A stretch of 64,000 bases of DNA from Epiperipatus broadwayi (GCA_028023455.1 JAQFVV010000018.1:5483800-5547799), one strand, 5' to 3'; positions 12,090 to 25,282 are shown, counted from the first letter of the stretch. The notes: generated by a model from the letters alone, not told the origin. A program made the numbers and translations.

Positions 12090-15000
12090 AAGGGAGGTGT
12101 AAAATATAAATATATTTATAAGAATAATAGTATAATGAAAAAGGCAGAAATACAAATGAGAGATATATTTATACTTAGGGAAGGCTATAAGATAGAAAGA
12201 AATATGAATAAACATGAAAATTCCAAACAAGAGTCAAAAGTATAAATTTAAAAATTGGTTTTTAGAAATTTCATATGAATAGGAAAAGAGAATTGGGGTT
12301 TTTTTTTGCATTAGCGATAATGTAGAGATATATTTGAGAAAAGAATAAAATATATTTGCAAAAATTATCTTCTATTCAAAAGTGAGAAATGATATGTAAT
12401 GAGAGATATACCAGTTATTATTAAAGCAGATATTTTGGAAAAAATTTAAGAAACACGAGATGTTTGAAATTGAATAGAAAGAAATTGATGTTGGAATTGT
12501 ATCTATGTAGGCATTAAAAATGTGGGAAAATGCAAAGGAGTGAACTGATAATATGAGGAAATATTTGCATAGAGGTATTAATTAATAACAGATAACGATA
12601 ATACTAATGGAATAAAAAATATGTATGAGAGAGAATAAGAATTGATATTCTAGTAAAGTTTATAATGAAGAGTTTACATGATTGAGATAGAATGATTATC
12701 TGTTGGTAGATAATGAGGATCTAGGGAAGTTGAAAAGAATTCAAGTGTTTCTTGAAGTTGAATGGGGTATAATAATGATTATTTTATGTTAATAGAATTA
12801 GGACTATTTGAAAAGTCAGACACAGAGCATTATAGAAGGATTCATAAGTGTAGATGGGAAATAAAAAGTGAATGCAAATTCAACACGTTTAATGATGTCA
12901 TGAAAAGAATTATGAAGGATGGTAAATTTAAAACTTGAGTAAATTTTCAGAATGAAAAGATGATGAAAATATATGTTAAAAAGATTGAAATAAAGAAAAA
13001 GTGCATATGGGAGAATATAAAGATGTTATTAAAAAACAAATGAGAAAGGTGGTGCAATGGTTGGATGTAATAATTATTTTAAAAAAAGAAATTGGACTGG
13101 AATTAAGAAAATAACTTCAATAAAAAGTTTACCAAGGAAATTAGAATGTGGAAGGAAGGTTGTAAAAATTTTGGAAATCCCAAGAAATAAAAGAAATGTG
13201 AGGATAGAAAAAAAATGAAAATATACTCAATAAATTCATCATAAAACTTTACTGAATGGTAAGTTAATAAGTGAATTTTGATTCTAATGAAATTCATGAG
13301 AAGTTGATTAGAGTGATTGATTTAGAATTGGATTTAAAAAAATGAAAAGAGAATTAAATGATATGGTAACTGATATATAAGAGTTGGTTTAAAAGAAACT
13401 TTTAATAAAATTATACATGATAGTGAAATTCCAGCTGAATGGAAGAGTGTGAGAATTAGATTGTTATGTAATGGAAAGGAAAAGTATATTAGATTGTTAA
13501 CTACTTATAGACTAATAATTACCATAGTTTATAAAATATTTATATATATTGTTGGATAAAATAAGAATTTGAAAGGAAGAAAAGAAAATTTGGGCGGAAG
13601 TTCAGAATGGATTTCATTCAGGAAGACAGACAGATAATAACTTAATATGTTGAAATGCCTTACAGAGAAAATAAGTAATTATTTATTGCATTTTTAGATA
13701 AGAAAAAAACATGATATGGTCAATAAAAATATAGTGTTGAACGATTTTGAAAAGTATAAGAATAGACTTGGAGATGTTACAAATGATTAAAGGTTTTCCG
13801 ACAGATAATTTTAAAAAATCAATTGGAGAATGTAGAATCTATGAAAGTTAAATGTGAAATTGAATCAAAATAAGGATGTCAATTAAAACTTTCTTATTTA
13901 TTTTGATTTTTAAGAGAATTGGAGGCTGAAGTAGAAAGATTAGGAGTAAGATTTGAGATTCTTATACAAAGAATTAGGAGAATATATAATATGGTAGATC
14001 TTTTTTTTCTTAAGATATAGATTTTTTTGTAAATAATATAAAAGATAAGGAATTGTTATTAGAGAAATATGTAGAAGTAGGAAGAAATATGACAGTTACA
14101 TTTAGTGAGGAAAAATGTAAGAGAATAGTTCTTAATGCAAAAAATAAAACTGAAACATAGAAAATGGAAAGTATTTGTCTTGAATAAGTAGAGAAATGCA
14201 ATGGGAAAAGAAATTATATAGTTATTTTGGAAATGAAAAATTAGACACTAAAGGCAAAATATAGAATGGGATTGATTAAAAATCATTCATATTTTTCATA
14301 TAAAAAATGTAATTTGGAAAAAAGCTGATGGTACCTTCTTTAATGTTAAAAATGAGGTGCTTTTGTTTTAGTCAAAGGATTCAACCAATTTTTAGATGAA
14401 ATTCAAAAATAATAATAATAATAATAATAATAAATATGATTGGGTGAATTGTGAACAACAAATGAGGATTCCAATGGAAAATGAGAATGGATGTCTTTTT
14501 CAATGAGGAAAATTAAAAGCAAATTGAGAATTGATTAATAAAAGTAATATTTATTTGGATTATATGAAGAAGCTAATAAACATAATGGACTAGAAAAATA
14601 TTGAAATATGCAAAATTAATAGATGGAGATTTTATTTCTATGTATTTGCATAATAAATGGGATGTATGTGTAAAGAATATATTTATGAGGAAAGAGGATA
14701 AATAGATTAATTAAAGAAAATAAGTTTAGTTATGGAAAATAAATATGAACGCAGCTTAGAGTTAGAATAATATATATAGAATAAGAAAAGATATATTCTA
14801 AAATTCTTCTTTTTTTTTCTAATTTAGCTCTGTTATAAATATATGAATTACATGTACATAAAAAAATCCATTAATGTTTTGATTATTTTCTATAATCTTT
14901 GTCAAGACACATAATTTATTTGAAATATAAAATAAAACAAAAATATACAAATCAAAAAATGCCCAAAATATATATATATAATACACCAAATTGCAACACT

Positions 15001-15450
15001 AGGATGTTCAGTGTAATTTAATGCAAGAGCGTGAGTTTTGTTTCCAAGGAATGGGCGCAAGAATGGTTAAAAATTTGACAGAAGTAGTGATTTAATGGAA
15101 ATGTGAGACAAAGAAAGAATTAACTATGTATTTTTGAAATGTAATATGTTAAAAGAAGTTTAAGACAAATTGTATAAAAAATTGGGAGGGAAGGATAAAG
15201 AAACAGATTTTCTAGGTTTTATTATTAGAATTATTTTAGTCTTTTTGACAAAAATGAGGACTATGAGAAGAGGGCATTGGAATTAATGACAAAGATTTTA
15301 TAGAATGAGATAGGAAAACAAAAAATAAATGTATGAGTATCCTGGATAAATTATTTAGAATTTACAGAATGAGACGTGGTAATAATGGGTAAAAATAAAT
15401 GGGTTTTTGTACTATGTATTATTTCAAAGAGCAGGAGTATTTAACAGGGT
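12090..15450 (+). pseudogene. Decayed LINE (relic B) in SLC5A intron
   Basis: About 3.3 kb of strikingly purine-rich + strand looks like a degraded non-LTR retrotransposon ORF. Recognisable RT pieces in order are HDSEIPAEWKSVRI (about 13413-13460, the IP..WK motif before the fingers), YRLIITIVYKIF (about 13505-13550), a GGSSEWISFRKTDR stretch (13590-13630) in the place of the EEQ.GFR...S motif, and the RKKHDMVNKNIV stretch (13700-13740) in the place of DF.KAFD.V. After the expected YADD region comes NMTVTFSEEKCKRIVLNA (14085-14140), matching the F.V.FS.EK.K.MV.N segment that follows the catalytic loop in one LINE group. Stops and frameshifts are frequent. It differs in these motifs from relics A and D, so it is another family. 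Confidence 0.65.
14409..14433 (+). repeat. (AAT)n microsatellite
   Basis: About eight AAT units in a row inside LINE relic B; it could have grown from an A-rich patch of the element. Confidence 0.85.
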
Positions 15451-15635
15451 TTCTGAACATATGGATTGTTTACAAGAACTTTTGATTTATTAATTTAAGG
15501 AGAATACATTTTACATCATATATTACAGTTAATAATATGCATCTTATATTGCAGATATATATATAAAAAATTATGCATGTGGATGTTTATGTTGCATTGA
15601 AACATAATACATTACCAAAATCAAAAGAAATTATT

Positions 15636-15875
15636 TAATTCTTCAGCTTACACAGAATGATAAACCAAGAGCAGTCTCCTACTCTAGCACCATCTACTGT
15701 AAGCTTGAGTAATAAGAACTAACTAGATATTTTATTTCATTTAAATTCTTATCTCCAGATTTGTTTCTATTTTTGCTTTTATAAATGAGGCTTTAGGATT
15801 CAAAATTGAAAGCAAGTATCCAGCAACCACTTTTAACTATATTTTATGGAATTTAATCAGCCTACAGTTTTGGAT
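15636..15875 (+). repeat. SINE-like repeat S, copy 1
   Basis: A short repeat shared with 16010-16110 (direct) and 28900-29140 (reverse complement). Landmarks are GATAAACCAAGAGCA (this and the 16.0 kb copy), CTACTGTAAGCTTGAGTAA, TTATTTCATTTAAATTCTTA and TAAATGAGGCTTT. The 28.9-29.1 kb copy on the minus strand shows the same order with the equivalents of AGCAGTTTCCTA, AACTTGAGTAACCAGTGAT, TTTATTGCATTTAAA and CAATGAGGCTTTC. Length of about 230 bp and dispersal suggest a SINE or small non-autonomous element. I see no convincing A/B box, so the class is undecided. Confidence 0.6.
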
Positions 15876-15984
15876 TCAAGCCAATCTTCTTGAACAGTTA
15901 TAGAGATCTGATTCCAATTTGATATCTCTATATTTTAATATCTTCAATTATTTATTAACTTTAGACATTTTATTCTCCTGGCAA

Positions 15985-16170
15985 GGAATGTTAGCAACAG
16001 CAAATACACAATATGATAAACCAAGAGCATCTCCACTGTAGCTCCATCTATTAAAAGTTTGAGTAACCAGTGATATACCATATGACTTTTATTGAATTTA
16101 AATTATTACCCTCAGAGTGAAGAGCTGCTCTTGGTTTATTATGTTGCAAAAGCTGAAGAATTAAGCAGTT
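15985..16170 (+). repeat. Repeat S copy 2 with inverted terminal segment
   Basis: The left part repeats copy 1 in direct orientation (ATGATAAACCAAGAGCA, then TTTGAGTAACCAGTGATATA). The right end, CTGCTCTTGGTTTATTATG then AGCTGAAGAATTAA (16126-16165), is the reverse complement of the left edge of copy 1 (15636-15673). The two copies therefore sit inside a roughly 530-bp unit with inverted ends of about 38 bp, and copy 2 also forms its own hairpin. This layout fits a foldback arrangement made of two head-to-head pieces. Confidence 0.55.
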
Positions 16171-19100
16171 TGATGTTATGAACATTTCTAGCTAGGAAAA
16201 TAAGTACTTACAATTAACAAAGAACTAAGATTACTAAAATGAATAAGTCAAATCTATCTGTTTATGCAGATTGACTTAGGTTCAAAAATCTTAAGTTGAT
16301 TTAAATTTTTAAGTTTCTAATTTGAATAATAAAATATAATTAAAAGTAGTGTTTGTCTGCATTTCTTCTAAATTTCAATTCTAAAACTTCATTGATAATT
16401 AATTATAACTGCAAAAATAGACAAACTTCATTTTCTAATATATAATTAAGAATTTCCCTTTTTTTAGATTCTTAATATTTAATTAAGAGCTCTTTCAATA
16501 TATTTGTGTCACTTTCAAAATTTTATTTAATAATGAAGCAAACAATTAATGTTATGAAAATATCAAAAGGGCTCTCAATTGAATATTATTTTGTATCTAT
16601 TTAGCATAAGAATTTTTTCGACAACTTATCTGTTGGAAAAATATAATAAAGGAACCTGTTATGATTCAAGTAGGAGTTCTGCCGCAGTAGCCATAGATTT
16701 AATAATCATTAATTAAGTAATTCATAATCTGTGCTTGTCCACATCTACATAGGTCCATGGCTGATAAATTCCATTTATGAAGTAGATGAGCACAGATTGT
16801 TCTGAATTTGTTTATGAGGTTCCAGTAATTTCTAGGAAAATCAAATTATGCTAACTTTATTACTGAATGTGGGAAAAAAATTGTTTTGCACCACCCCAGT
16901 CCAAATCAAAATCATTCTGGGTGTTTATTGAAAAATCTAGCAAATTTAATTTACATAACAGCTTTTTATACATTTTCTATGAGGCAATTTATCTTCCGAT
17001 ATCTGGTGGAAGAATATATGAGCTAATAGGAAGTTATTGCAAAGCAGTCAACTTGAGTTTACCATTAATTTTTCTCATGGTAATTTTAAATTAATATCCA
17101 GAAGTTTATTATGGACATTTTTCTTTAAATAGAGATATAGTATTCACCATTAAAATATATTAATGCTAAGGAAGCTGCTTATAAAGTATTTCTATTTTAA
17201 CTTCAAGTAGTGCTAGCCAACCTTGCAAGGAGGTTATTCATAGAAATTGTTTTAAATCTAACCTTAGAAAAACGAAGGAAATAAATTAGGATATGATTTA
17301 AAGTTACTTCTAAATAGCATGGGATATGTTTGTGTTTCAGTGCATTGTTGCAAAAGATTATACAATATTCATATTACAAGATGCTTCCTTTTGTTCAGAT
17401 GAATAATTGATCTTACTGTCTGTGTTAGATTAGGAATAAGAGTCCAGTTTTTAAAAAAGACATTCAATCTTTTTATATCATTATTAAGAGACCAAATATT
17501 AAGAATCTAAAATGAAAAACGGTGATTCTTTATTATATTAGTAAAGGAAGTTGCACATTTCTGCAGATATAATTAATTAATTCCATTGTTCACTAATCTT
17601 CTAGGTTTATAGTCTAAATTATACATGTGTGTGTGAATACAACTCATACAAATGGAATTTAAGGAAGTTTTTGATTATGTAAATTATCACATCCTTGCAA
17701 ATCAAATCATCCAGTATTTTCTGAGAATCCTGACAGTAATTGCATGTTCCTCAATTATTTATTTAACGAATAGATTTATTGCTACAACAATTTCCAAGGA
17801 TATCTCCAGTTTTTTCCATTATCTCCTCTTTTCTTAACTTGGATTGTACATTAACCATTTGTGCAAAGATTGTTGATCTTATTTCATATTACTATTTGTC
17901 AAAGACATATATATATATATATATATTATAAAGAGAGAAATAAATAATATTCTACTAATTGAAATATGTACCTTTAAATTTTCACAATAGATTGACTCAC
18001 TATTTTTTAAAACAAATATCCTGCTTGACTGATTCTAATAAATAGATACCTTCTTTATTTTCTTGGGAGTTTCTCCCAAATAATTTGGTACATCATTAAA
18101 TGCATATACTACTAAAACCATCATCAATTTTTAAAAGCAATACTTTATTAGTGCAGCCATATTAGTTAATTTCAACTTTACTGATTTTGTTTTTTAATAT
18201 AAAATATTCTTGGTTTAGACTTCAACTTCTTCCCAAAACTTTATCTTCCAACGCATTTTGAAGAAAGATATCATGTCTCAAAATGTATTACATGAATTTT
18301 ATTTTCCTCAACCTTTATCATATTTTACAGTTCTTTTTCTATATTGATTTTTTTTAATATCTGATTATTAGTCTTCCTTTCTATCCAACTTATTCTAGTT
18401 AACCTTTAGAATCACATTTTTATATCTTTGAATCTTATTCTTTCCTAATTTCCCAGATACCAAATTTCATGCCTATAAATCAATATAATTTTTTTTTATG
18501 CCAGTATATTTATTTAGAATTTCAAATAAAAACTGTAAAGAAAAAATGTCTAATTCATAATAATAAAGTTTTATTCAATCTGCTGTAACATAAAAACAAA
18601 AATCATAAATTTCCACTTTAATATAGTTAATCACATTCTGTGCGCCATGTATTTTATTTAATGCAACCATAATAGATAAATGCCTATCTTGCAGTCCTCC
18701 ATATTGTTAATTTGTAATTATTTAATATGATCAATGAAAAACTTTTATATCAATTCAATGCTACATCACGGATCTTATCTTCAATATTCAAAATGCTGAT
18801 CTTGTGAAACCAGCAAAGACTCTCTCTCTCTCCTGTGTAGTTGAAACTGAATTACTATAACAAAGGACCAAATGCTGATACTAATATGGCAGCTTTAACA
18901 TGTAAAGATGTTACAATTAATATTTTTTCTCCTTTGCATACATAATATAATCTTGCTTCTGGAGCTTTGTTTAATTTTTTTTTTAAATGTTGAGAATGAT
19001 CTGATTTCCAAAGGATTAAATTCATTAATGGATATTTCTATCAAAATTCTTTCTTAGTAATATCACTTTTGGCCATTCTAATGTAAACTGTGTGGTGTTG

Positions 19101-19639
19101 GTGAGGAGACATTTTTATACATTCCAGATTCTTGTAATTACTTTAATGTCACATTTATTATAAGAAGGTTTACTTTTCCCAATAAGAATCTTGGCCAGTT
19201 TTATTCTTCTACCTTTCTAGAGAAATCTAAGAGCAGCTTTAATCCTTCAAAGATTGATAGTGGCTAATAAGATGTAGCATTATTTTCCATTAAAAAACAC
19301 ACACACACTTCTTAGATTCTATTAACATGAGTTGAAATTTTCTTATCCTCCTTTCATTAATAAAAAGTAAAATCTTTGAGACTTTTTTTTAATCCATGAC
19401 AATTATTATAAGACTTGTGAATGCAGCTTCACACTAAAAATAAAAGAATAGAATAATAATTTTCTTATTGTTTCATGCAAGTATAAAAGAACAATGAAGT
19501 AGGACAAAATGATACCTAAAATATCAAGTAAGATGAGACAGTTTGACAATATCTTACATGATTGTACTTCCTAGATAGTAGCTAAATTTCTCCCTACTGT
19601 TATTGATCTATATAAAATAAATTAATAAACAAAGTATAT
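16171..19639. other. SLC5A intron 2, right part
   Basis: Mostly AT-rich DNA. At about 16708-16805 there is an imperfect hairpin (AATCTGTGCTTGTCC against a downstream GATGAGCACAGATT). Small AT-runs occur at 17908-17930. From 18000 to 19000 the + strand is pyrimidine-rich, which may be another antisense LINE remnant, but I could not read any motif there. Confidence 0.35.
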
Positions 19640-20977
19640 TTAATTCCATTAATAGTGTTCATTTGCTTCTGAAGAAAAGGTTAGATTTATTTCAGTTCAA
19701 CAATAATTAGCTAAGCAATGCTTTCAACCTAAAAGTTCATATTCATAGTTCAAACTTATCAGCCAAAGTTTGAAGGCTATGAATATAACCTAGATCAGTG
19801 GTCTTCAACCTTTTCACACCTGTGGACCGGCAAAAATAAGGATAAGATTTCGTGGACCTGCAGAAGTGTACAGATAATTTTTTTTAAAGATATCAACTGC
19901 TTAGCCTTAGATGAGCATAATTGTTATAACTGATCAAAACAACACACTAGTTACGCTTACCTTCAGATGCTGAACACTCTTTCTTGAGTTGCTCAGTCAT
20001 ACTGCTACAGAAAACAGTACATTCTCATTAATGTGCCTGCATTGCTACATTTATTATTTCATTATTAAAACATGCAAAAATAAAATGTTATTCTCCTGAA
20101 TGTTGGGAAATATCACAGCTAGTGTAATTACATGACAATGTTTATGATAAATGTAATATCTGTATTTAATGTTAAATATACAAGATGAAGTTATATATAT
20201 ATTTAGTTTGTATAATAAAAAACTTTCTTTTTTTTTTTTTAAATTTTGAATCTGGTGTTATTTTAATCTCATTTTTACCCAATTAAAAAAAAGAAACAGA
20301 ATGAAAAGTTGTTTTGGTAAAGTGTCACATAGAAATAAAACAATCATTATAAAGATGTCATTTTGCTAAAAAAAAAAAAAAGATTATAGATTTATGTTCT
20401 CAATGAAGAGAAATCATCATCAATGATCTGTCTCTATATTGTGAAGTTTACAATTTCAAAAAGAAATGTCACACACAAAATAAAAAGATGATGCAAATGC
20501 AATAAAAAAATTTGTTATATGTGACCAATAAATGAGCTGACGCAATACAGAAATGCCTACCAGGTATAGAAATTGATGTGTAAGGAGTGGTACAATTATC
20601 ATGAGATTGACGCTTAGTCTTTTAAAGATTGCATTTTCAGATAAATTCCTTTGATTATTATTTAGTAATTATAGTATTATCTAATAATTTAAATAAAATT
20701 TTGATTTATAATTAATTTTATTTAAGCAGTTGCGATGAAAAAATAAAAATTGTTTATATTAATTAAAAGTTTAAAATCGTATTATTTTGTTATTACAAAC
20801 TTTCCTGCCAGTCTAGCACAGACTGGCAGAAAACTTCTGCGGACTGGCGCCGGTCCAAGGACCAAGGGTTGAAGACCACTGTTCTAGATTGAAAGCATTG
20901 CTCGATTAATTATTATTGAACTGAAATAAATCTATCCTTTTTTTCAGATGCGAATGAATGATATTAATAGAATTACA
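19640..20977. mobile_element. Foldback element interrupted by a hAT-type insertion
   Basis: Two arms of about 90 bp are imperfect reverse complements: 19640-19730 and 20882-20977. Matching pieces include ATTTATTTCAGTTCAA on the left with TTGAACTGAAATAAAT on the right, GCAATGCTTTCAA with TTGAAAGCATTGC, and ATTCCATTAATAG with ATTAATAGAAT. The apex (19731-19795) is itself a hairpin: CATATTCATAGTTCAAAC pairs with GTTTGAAGGCTATGAATAT. Removing the insertion at 19796-20881 restores a palindromic unit of roughly 250 bp, typical of a small foldback/MITE. No coding capacity. Confidence 0.75.
19796..20881 (+). mobile_element. Non-autonomous hAT-type DNA transposon, 1086 bp
   Basis: The ends are perfect 15-bp terminal inverted repeats, CAGTGGTCTTCAACC at 19796-19810 and its complement GGTTGAAGACCACTG at 20867-20881, followed by subterminal matches (GGACC...GGTCC). 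The form CAGNGGT.. is the end type of hAT superfamily elements. The flanks ACCTAGAT (left) and TTCTAGAT (right) agree in 6 of 8 positions, consistent with the 8-bp target duplication of hATs. The interior is AT-rich with no transposase frame, so it must have been mobilised in trans by an hAT transposase elsewhere. It sits in SLC5A intron 2, inside the older foldback element, and is presumably spliced out. Confidence 0.85.
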
Positions 20978-21495
20978 TAGTCAAAGAAAAGAAGTAAATC
21001 CTTATAGATTTACAAAATACATTTAAGCAATAAATAGTCACACTAGCAAGGACTCTTTCTAAATTTAGTTTGCAGAAGCTATCTGTTGTATTTCATCAAT
21101 GATATTTATTGGATAGGAAGACAAAGTGAAAGCTATTAATAACCATGTTTGCAGCTAATTAATTTGTTACAATCTTATGTGAATCATTATATTTTAATAG
21201 TTAATGAATATATGTAAATTTATGTTTATTAATTGTAAACTTACATAAACTTTTTTTACTGTAAATATATTGTGTGTATATGTATGGTATGTTCACAAAT
21301 TTCTATTCATATTTAAAATATATTTTTTATGATAAAGAAAAAATATAACCAAACAAAAATTAAATTTCAATTACTATTCATAATCTTTTTAATATTTTTA
21401 ATGAGGTTTAAAATTTTCTTAAATTCTCTACTAATATGTATTCTTAAAATCAGTTTTAAGTAATTTATTTATTTTTACTGTGATTTTAATTGCAG

Positions 21496-21637
21496 TTGAT
21501 TCATACAACATTTTGGACAAGATATGATTCAGAAGTCACTAATGAAGATATTGATATGAATAATGTAAAGAATGAAAACAAAGAAAAATATATTCCAAAT
21601 GGAAATATCGCTGAACAAGTAACATCAGTACAACCAG
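21496..21637 (+). CDS. SLC5A (SGLT-like) symporter, exon C (cytoplasmic loop)
   Basis: This exon codes for the variable hydrophilic loop before the last membrane helix. It follows a good acceptor (ttttaattgcag) and reads LIHTTFWTRYDSE in phase 0, matching the family layout in which the TKP helix end is followed by a short hydrophobic/aromatic stretch ending in a W.LR or WTR-type motif. The rest is charged and rich in Asn, Asp, Glu and Lys, as expected of a cytoplasmic loop. I place the donor at 21638 (gtagta): the last base g, joined with AT at the start of the next exon, makes a GAT codon, so the intron is phase 1 on both sides. Reading through instead meets a stop shortly afterwards. A run of 10 C lies 38 bases downstream in the intron. 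Confidence 0.85.
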
Positions 21638-21675
21638 GTAGTAAAGTTTTAAATTGTTTTATAAATATATAACTA

Positions 21676-21685
21676 CCCCCCCCCC
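21676..21685 (+). repeat. poly(C) run, 10 bases
   Basis: Ten C just downstream of the exon C donor; likely variable in length. Confidence 0.75.
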
Positions 21686-22316
21686 TCCAGAGTTATATAC
21701 TTATAATTTGGAAACTTCTATTATTAGAATAAAATTAAGATGATTCTTAGCTTTTTACAATTGAGCAGATTATGGTTTTTGCATGAGTTATAAAAAGTTA
21801 TAATTTAACTAAATAACATTTTTTATTTAATTTTGGAATACACATTTAAAAAAATGAAATGAACACTATACAATAAATGTCTCATTAAATAATAAGTTGA
21901 TGAAGAAAAGCAGAAATCACTGAAGAAGAAAGCATAACTATTGGCTACAATAAATTATTATTTGTTTCAGAAATACATTTAAGATAAAACAAATATTTTA
22001 AAACAATATTATATTATTCATAAAATAAATTTATGCAATGTATAGAAAGTATACTTCAATCTATTTTAGAGGTATCTACTATAAGCTTGAACATTCATTG
22101 CTCACCTAATAGTATAGCAGCATAAAGTTTCTATTTTCAGATGGATTTCTGATTTTTACCTTCATCACTGAAAAGTAGGATTCAAATATGGAACTTTCAC
22201 ATTCAGCAGCTTCTTTATACTATTCAAGCTAATATCCTGAAATTTTAAAAAAAGATAATTTCTTTGAAGAGTTATCTCTAAAATAAGATATAGAGTACAT
22301 TATTATACAGAAAGTA

Positions 22317-22341
22317 TTTATATATATATATATATATATAT
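22317..22341 (+). repeat. (TA)n microsatellite
   Basis: Uninterrupted TA repeat adjoining the edge of repeat R copy 2. Confidence 0.85.
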
Positions 22342-22344
22342 TGA

Positions 22345-23300
22345 TCTGGGTCCCTTGAAGTGTCTCCATCAATGATACCCATGGCGAGATCGAGCTATAC
22401 AAAGCATAACTGACCATATTTGCTGACTATGGCCCATATTACTGCTGGATTCATCTATATTCCAAAGCATTTTATTTGTTTTGAGGATCAACCTCAGGCA
22501 CCAGCCAACCATAGATTATACTCAGCAGGCTTTGGACGACAGGTACACAATCCAGCGCTTGAAATATCCCATGACTAGTTCATACTCTGTCTCAGGATCC
22601 AGCGCATTTAGTTAAAACATAAAAAATAACTCTACACTAATTTATTGGTGATGCAATGACAAGAGAGAGAAAATAGACAAAATAACTATTAAGCAAATAT
22701 CAATATTTATTCAAACATACACATTTGTAATATAACATAATAATATTGAAATTTACATATAAAAAAACATATAAGTAATTACTCAGGCTAAATTTTATAG
22801 TCCTTCTTTAATTAAAGTTAATTTTATTTAAAATAAAGTGTCTATAAACAGTGATCAAAATATATTTAGTTATTTAAAGTATCTTTAACTAAGTTTTCAT
22901 GATTGTCAGTTTCCAACCAGCTGGCTTTTTGGTTCCATCGATGGTTCCATGGTTTTTCTTTCAGTTTTCTGTCAAACAATGGGAGAGAGAGAAAAAGAGA
23001 GTTTGCAGCAACTTCTACTTCACAATCTTGGCATTGACTCCAGTTATTGATTCAGGCGGGATAGTTGATGGCTGAGGACTTAGGGCATGAAGCCCTGTCG
23101 AACACTCTAATGGCTTTTGCGGCTTCTGCATTAATGTTGACTGCAGCAGTAGTTGACTGGATTACTACTGCATTTACAATTTCCAAATATTCTGCACTCT
23201 TTAGAAAGAACCTGAACTCTGGACTAATAGCAATGCGAACTGTACATCACAAACCCGACCCAAGAATAATAGCCAAATTGCTCTTTATATATCTTTTTCT
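22345..23300 (-). repeat. Dispersed repeat family R, copy 2
   Basis: This is the reverse-oriented partner of 960-1840. Read on the minus strand, AGTGTTCGAC (about 23110), AACCATCGATGG with CCAGCTGGTTGG (about 22950-22910), ATTGTGTACCTGT (about 22545), GTGCCTGAGGTTGATCCTC (about 22490) and CTTTGTATAGCTC (about 22400) occur in the same order and spacing as in copy 1. The 92-codon open frame on the + strand at 23065-23343 is antisense to this repeat and is not conserved in copy 1, so I do not treat it as a gene. The copy lies in SLC5A intron 3. Class unknown; a solo LTR is possible. Confidence 0.6.
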
Positions 23301-24133
23301 TTCTCATTGTTTTTTCACAATTTTTAATGTTTATCACTCTTAACTGCTTGAATGTTGTTAGCGCTACAATAGCGCTGCTGGCGTTTTTCATATGATGTTT
23401 TGTTTTCTTTCTTTACTGACGTAAAAAGTATAAGCATGACATAGTACAAAATATGAGCTTTCAATAGCTTAATCACGTGGCTTTCAAAAAATGTTTATTT
23501 CAAAAAAATCGTTTGAAATTTGGATTTTTGGCAAATTTTTTAATCGACCACAGTATTTAATTTTTTTTGTTTTTTTGATAATTTTTGTACTTATTACGAA
23601 GCGATAAAAGACAAAAATGGTTTACAGGCTGCAAGTGAAAATTTCTCTGGTGTTATTCACAAGAAAGGCCTACAATACAGCTTCAACGTAATGTCATAAG
23701 TAACATTTTTAATTTTTTGATAAAATTATCTTTTTTATTTATTTTAGTTTGTAATTAGTGTGCATTAGTTATATAATTATTTATGCTCATATAGAATTCA
23801 TATCTATAGTAATTTTCTAACGTTCTACTTACACTATTATAAAAATAATGTTTTTCAAAAAGTATAATTTATTATGAAAATCATTAATTATGTTTATATA
23901 ATATGGTTTACAAGTAATATGTTATAAAACTAATAATCAAATGTATACAAACATTGCATACACAAACATAATCAAATTCTGATTCTTGTTTGTTTTTGTT
24001 TACTCTTGTTCATGCTTTGGTTTTGCTATATGTTTCATAACATTATTTTCAAGTCTATAGCTACCAAATACACTATATGCAAATAAGTTATATCTATGTG
24101 GTACAATAAATATAATAAGATAGCATCACTTCT

Positions 24134-24210
24134 GTGCATAAAGAATATAAACATCACTGGTGTCCATAAAGAATATAAACATCACTGATGTACACAAAAA
24201 AATATAAAAT
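24134..24210 (+). repeat. Short tandem repeat, ~26-28 bp unit, ~2.8 copies
   Basis: Two near-identical units containing CATAAAGAATATAAACATCA are followed by a degraded third (ACACAAAAAAATATAAAATG). Confidence 0.75.
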
Positions 24211-25282
24211 GAAGAGATGAAACTCATTTTATCAGTGATATAGACAGTAGCCTACAATTTCTAGTTTTAGATGGATAAGAAGCCTATTGCTATGATGATT
24301 TCTTTTGTATCTTTTATTAGGATGAATCTTTTTCTTTATAGACGCCTTTGACATTTAGAACATTTGGGGTACAAGATAAAATTGAAGAAGTCATATCCAA
24401 ATTCTTTTGGAGATTGTGAAGCTGTGGATTAACTCAGGTAAGACGTTATACATGTTTAGAAAGATAATTTTGTGAGGAATATAAAGAAATTATCACTGAA
24501 GATATGTTTTCCATTTTAGTTAATGTTAAATTTCTTTTTTCCTTATTTTTTATATAGTTATCACTCTTTATTTTATGCTTATTGTTTTCCTTAATGTTTC
24601 TAGCAATGTAATTGTTTTTGCTCTAACATAATTAAAACTGAAGTTATTGTGAAAATTGTGTCTCAGGCCAGTATTTTAAAAAATTCAATATGGCAGCTTG
24701 AAGCTGAAGTAGTTAAATCTATTTTTTAATTAAGATCGTAACTGAAAGTCTGTTTTTAATTATTTTTACATTTGCTTTAATCTTAATCCTTCGTTCAGAT
24801 TCTCTACTACCACGATAAGATAGTGTACAATTTTTTAATTAATTCAACTATTGATTTTGATTTTATTATCAATCAGAAATCTTATAAATTAATTAATTAC
24901 ATTTTTGAAAGTTTTCTTTTACAAACAAAATTTCATTTTAACTTTTTATATTTACTTATTTATTTTTTAAAAAGGAGTTATCTTTAAAAGAGAGAGAAAA
25001 AAAAAATTTTTTTAAATCTTTTTCTAATTCTATTTTAGATTTCCCCCAGCCCTCTTTTTAACAAATAGTTTTATTATATTTTAAAATTAAAATATCAGCA
25101 ATCTTTTTATTTTATTTTTTAAACTATGTTTTTAGAATCACTCCTTAATTAATTATTACTTTTGGACTAGTCTCGTTTATTTTCATTTTATTTCTTTTTT
25201 AATAAATCTGATCATTTATTTTTAAATGATAACATATGTAATATAGAATGTGTTTTCAACATATATATTTGCTAGCAGTACA

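Noticed and set aside
23065-23343. 92-codon open frame (+) with hydrophobic stretches
   Set aside because: It is antisense to repeat R copy 2 and is not preserved in copy 1.
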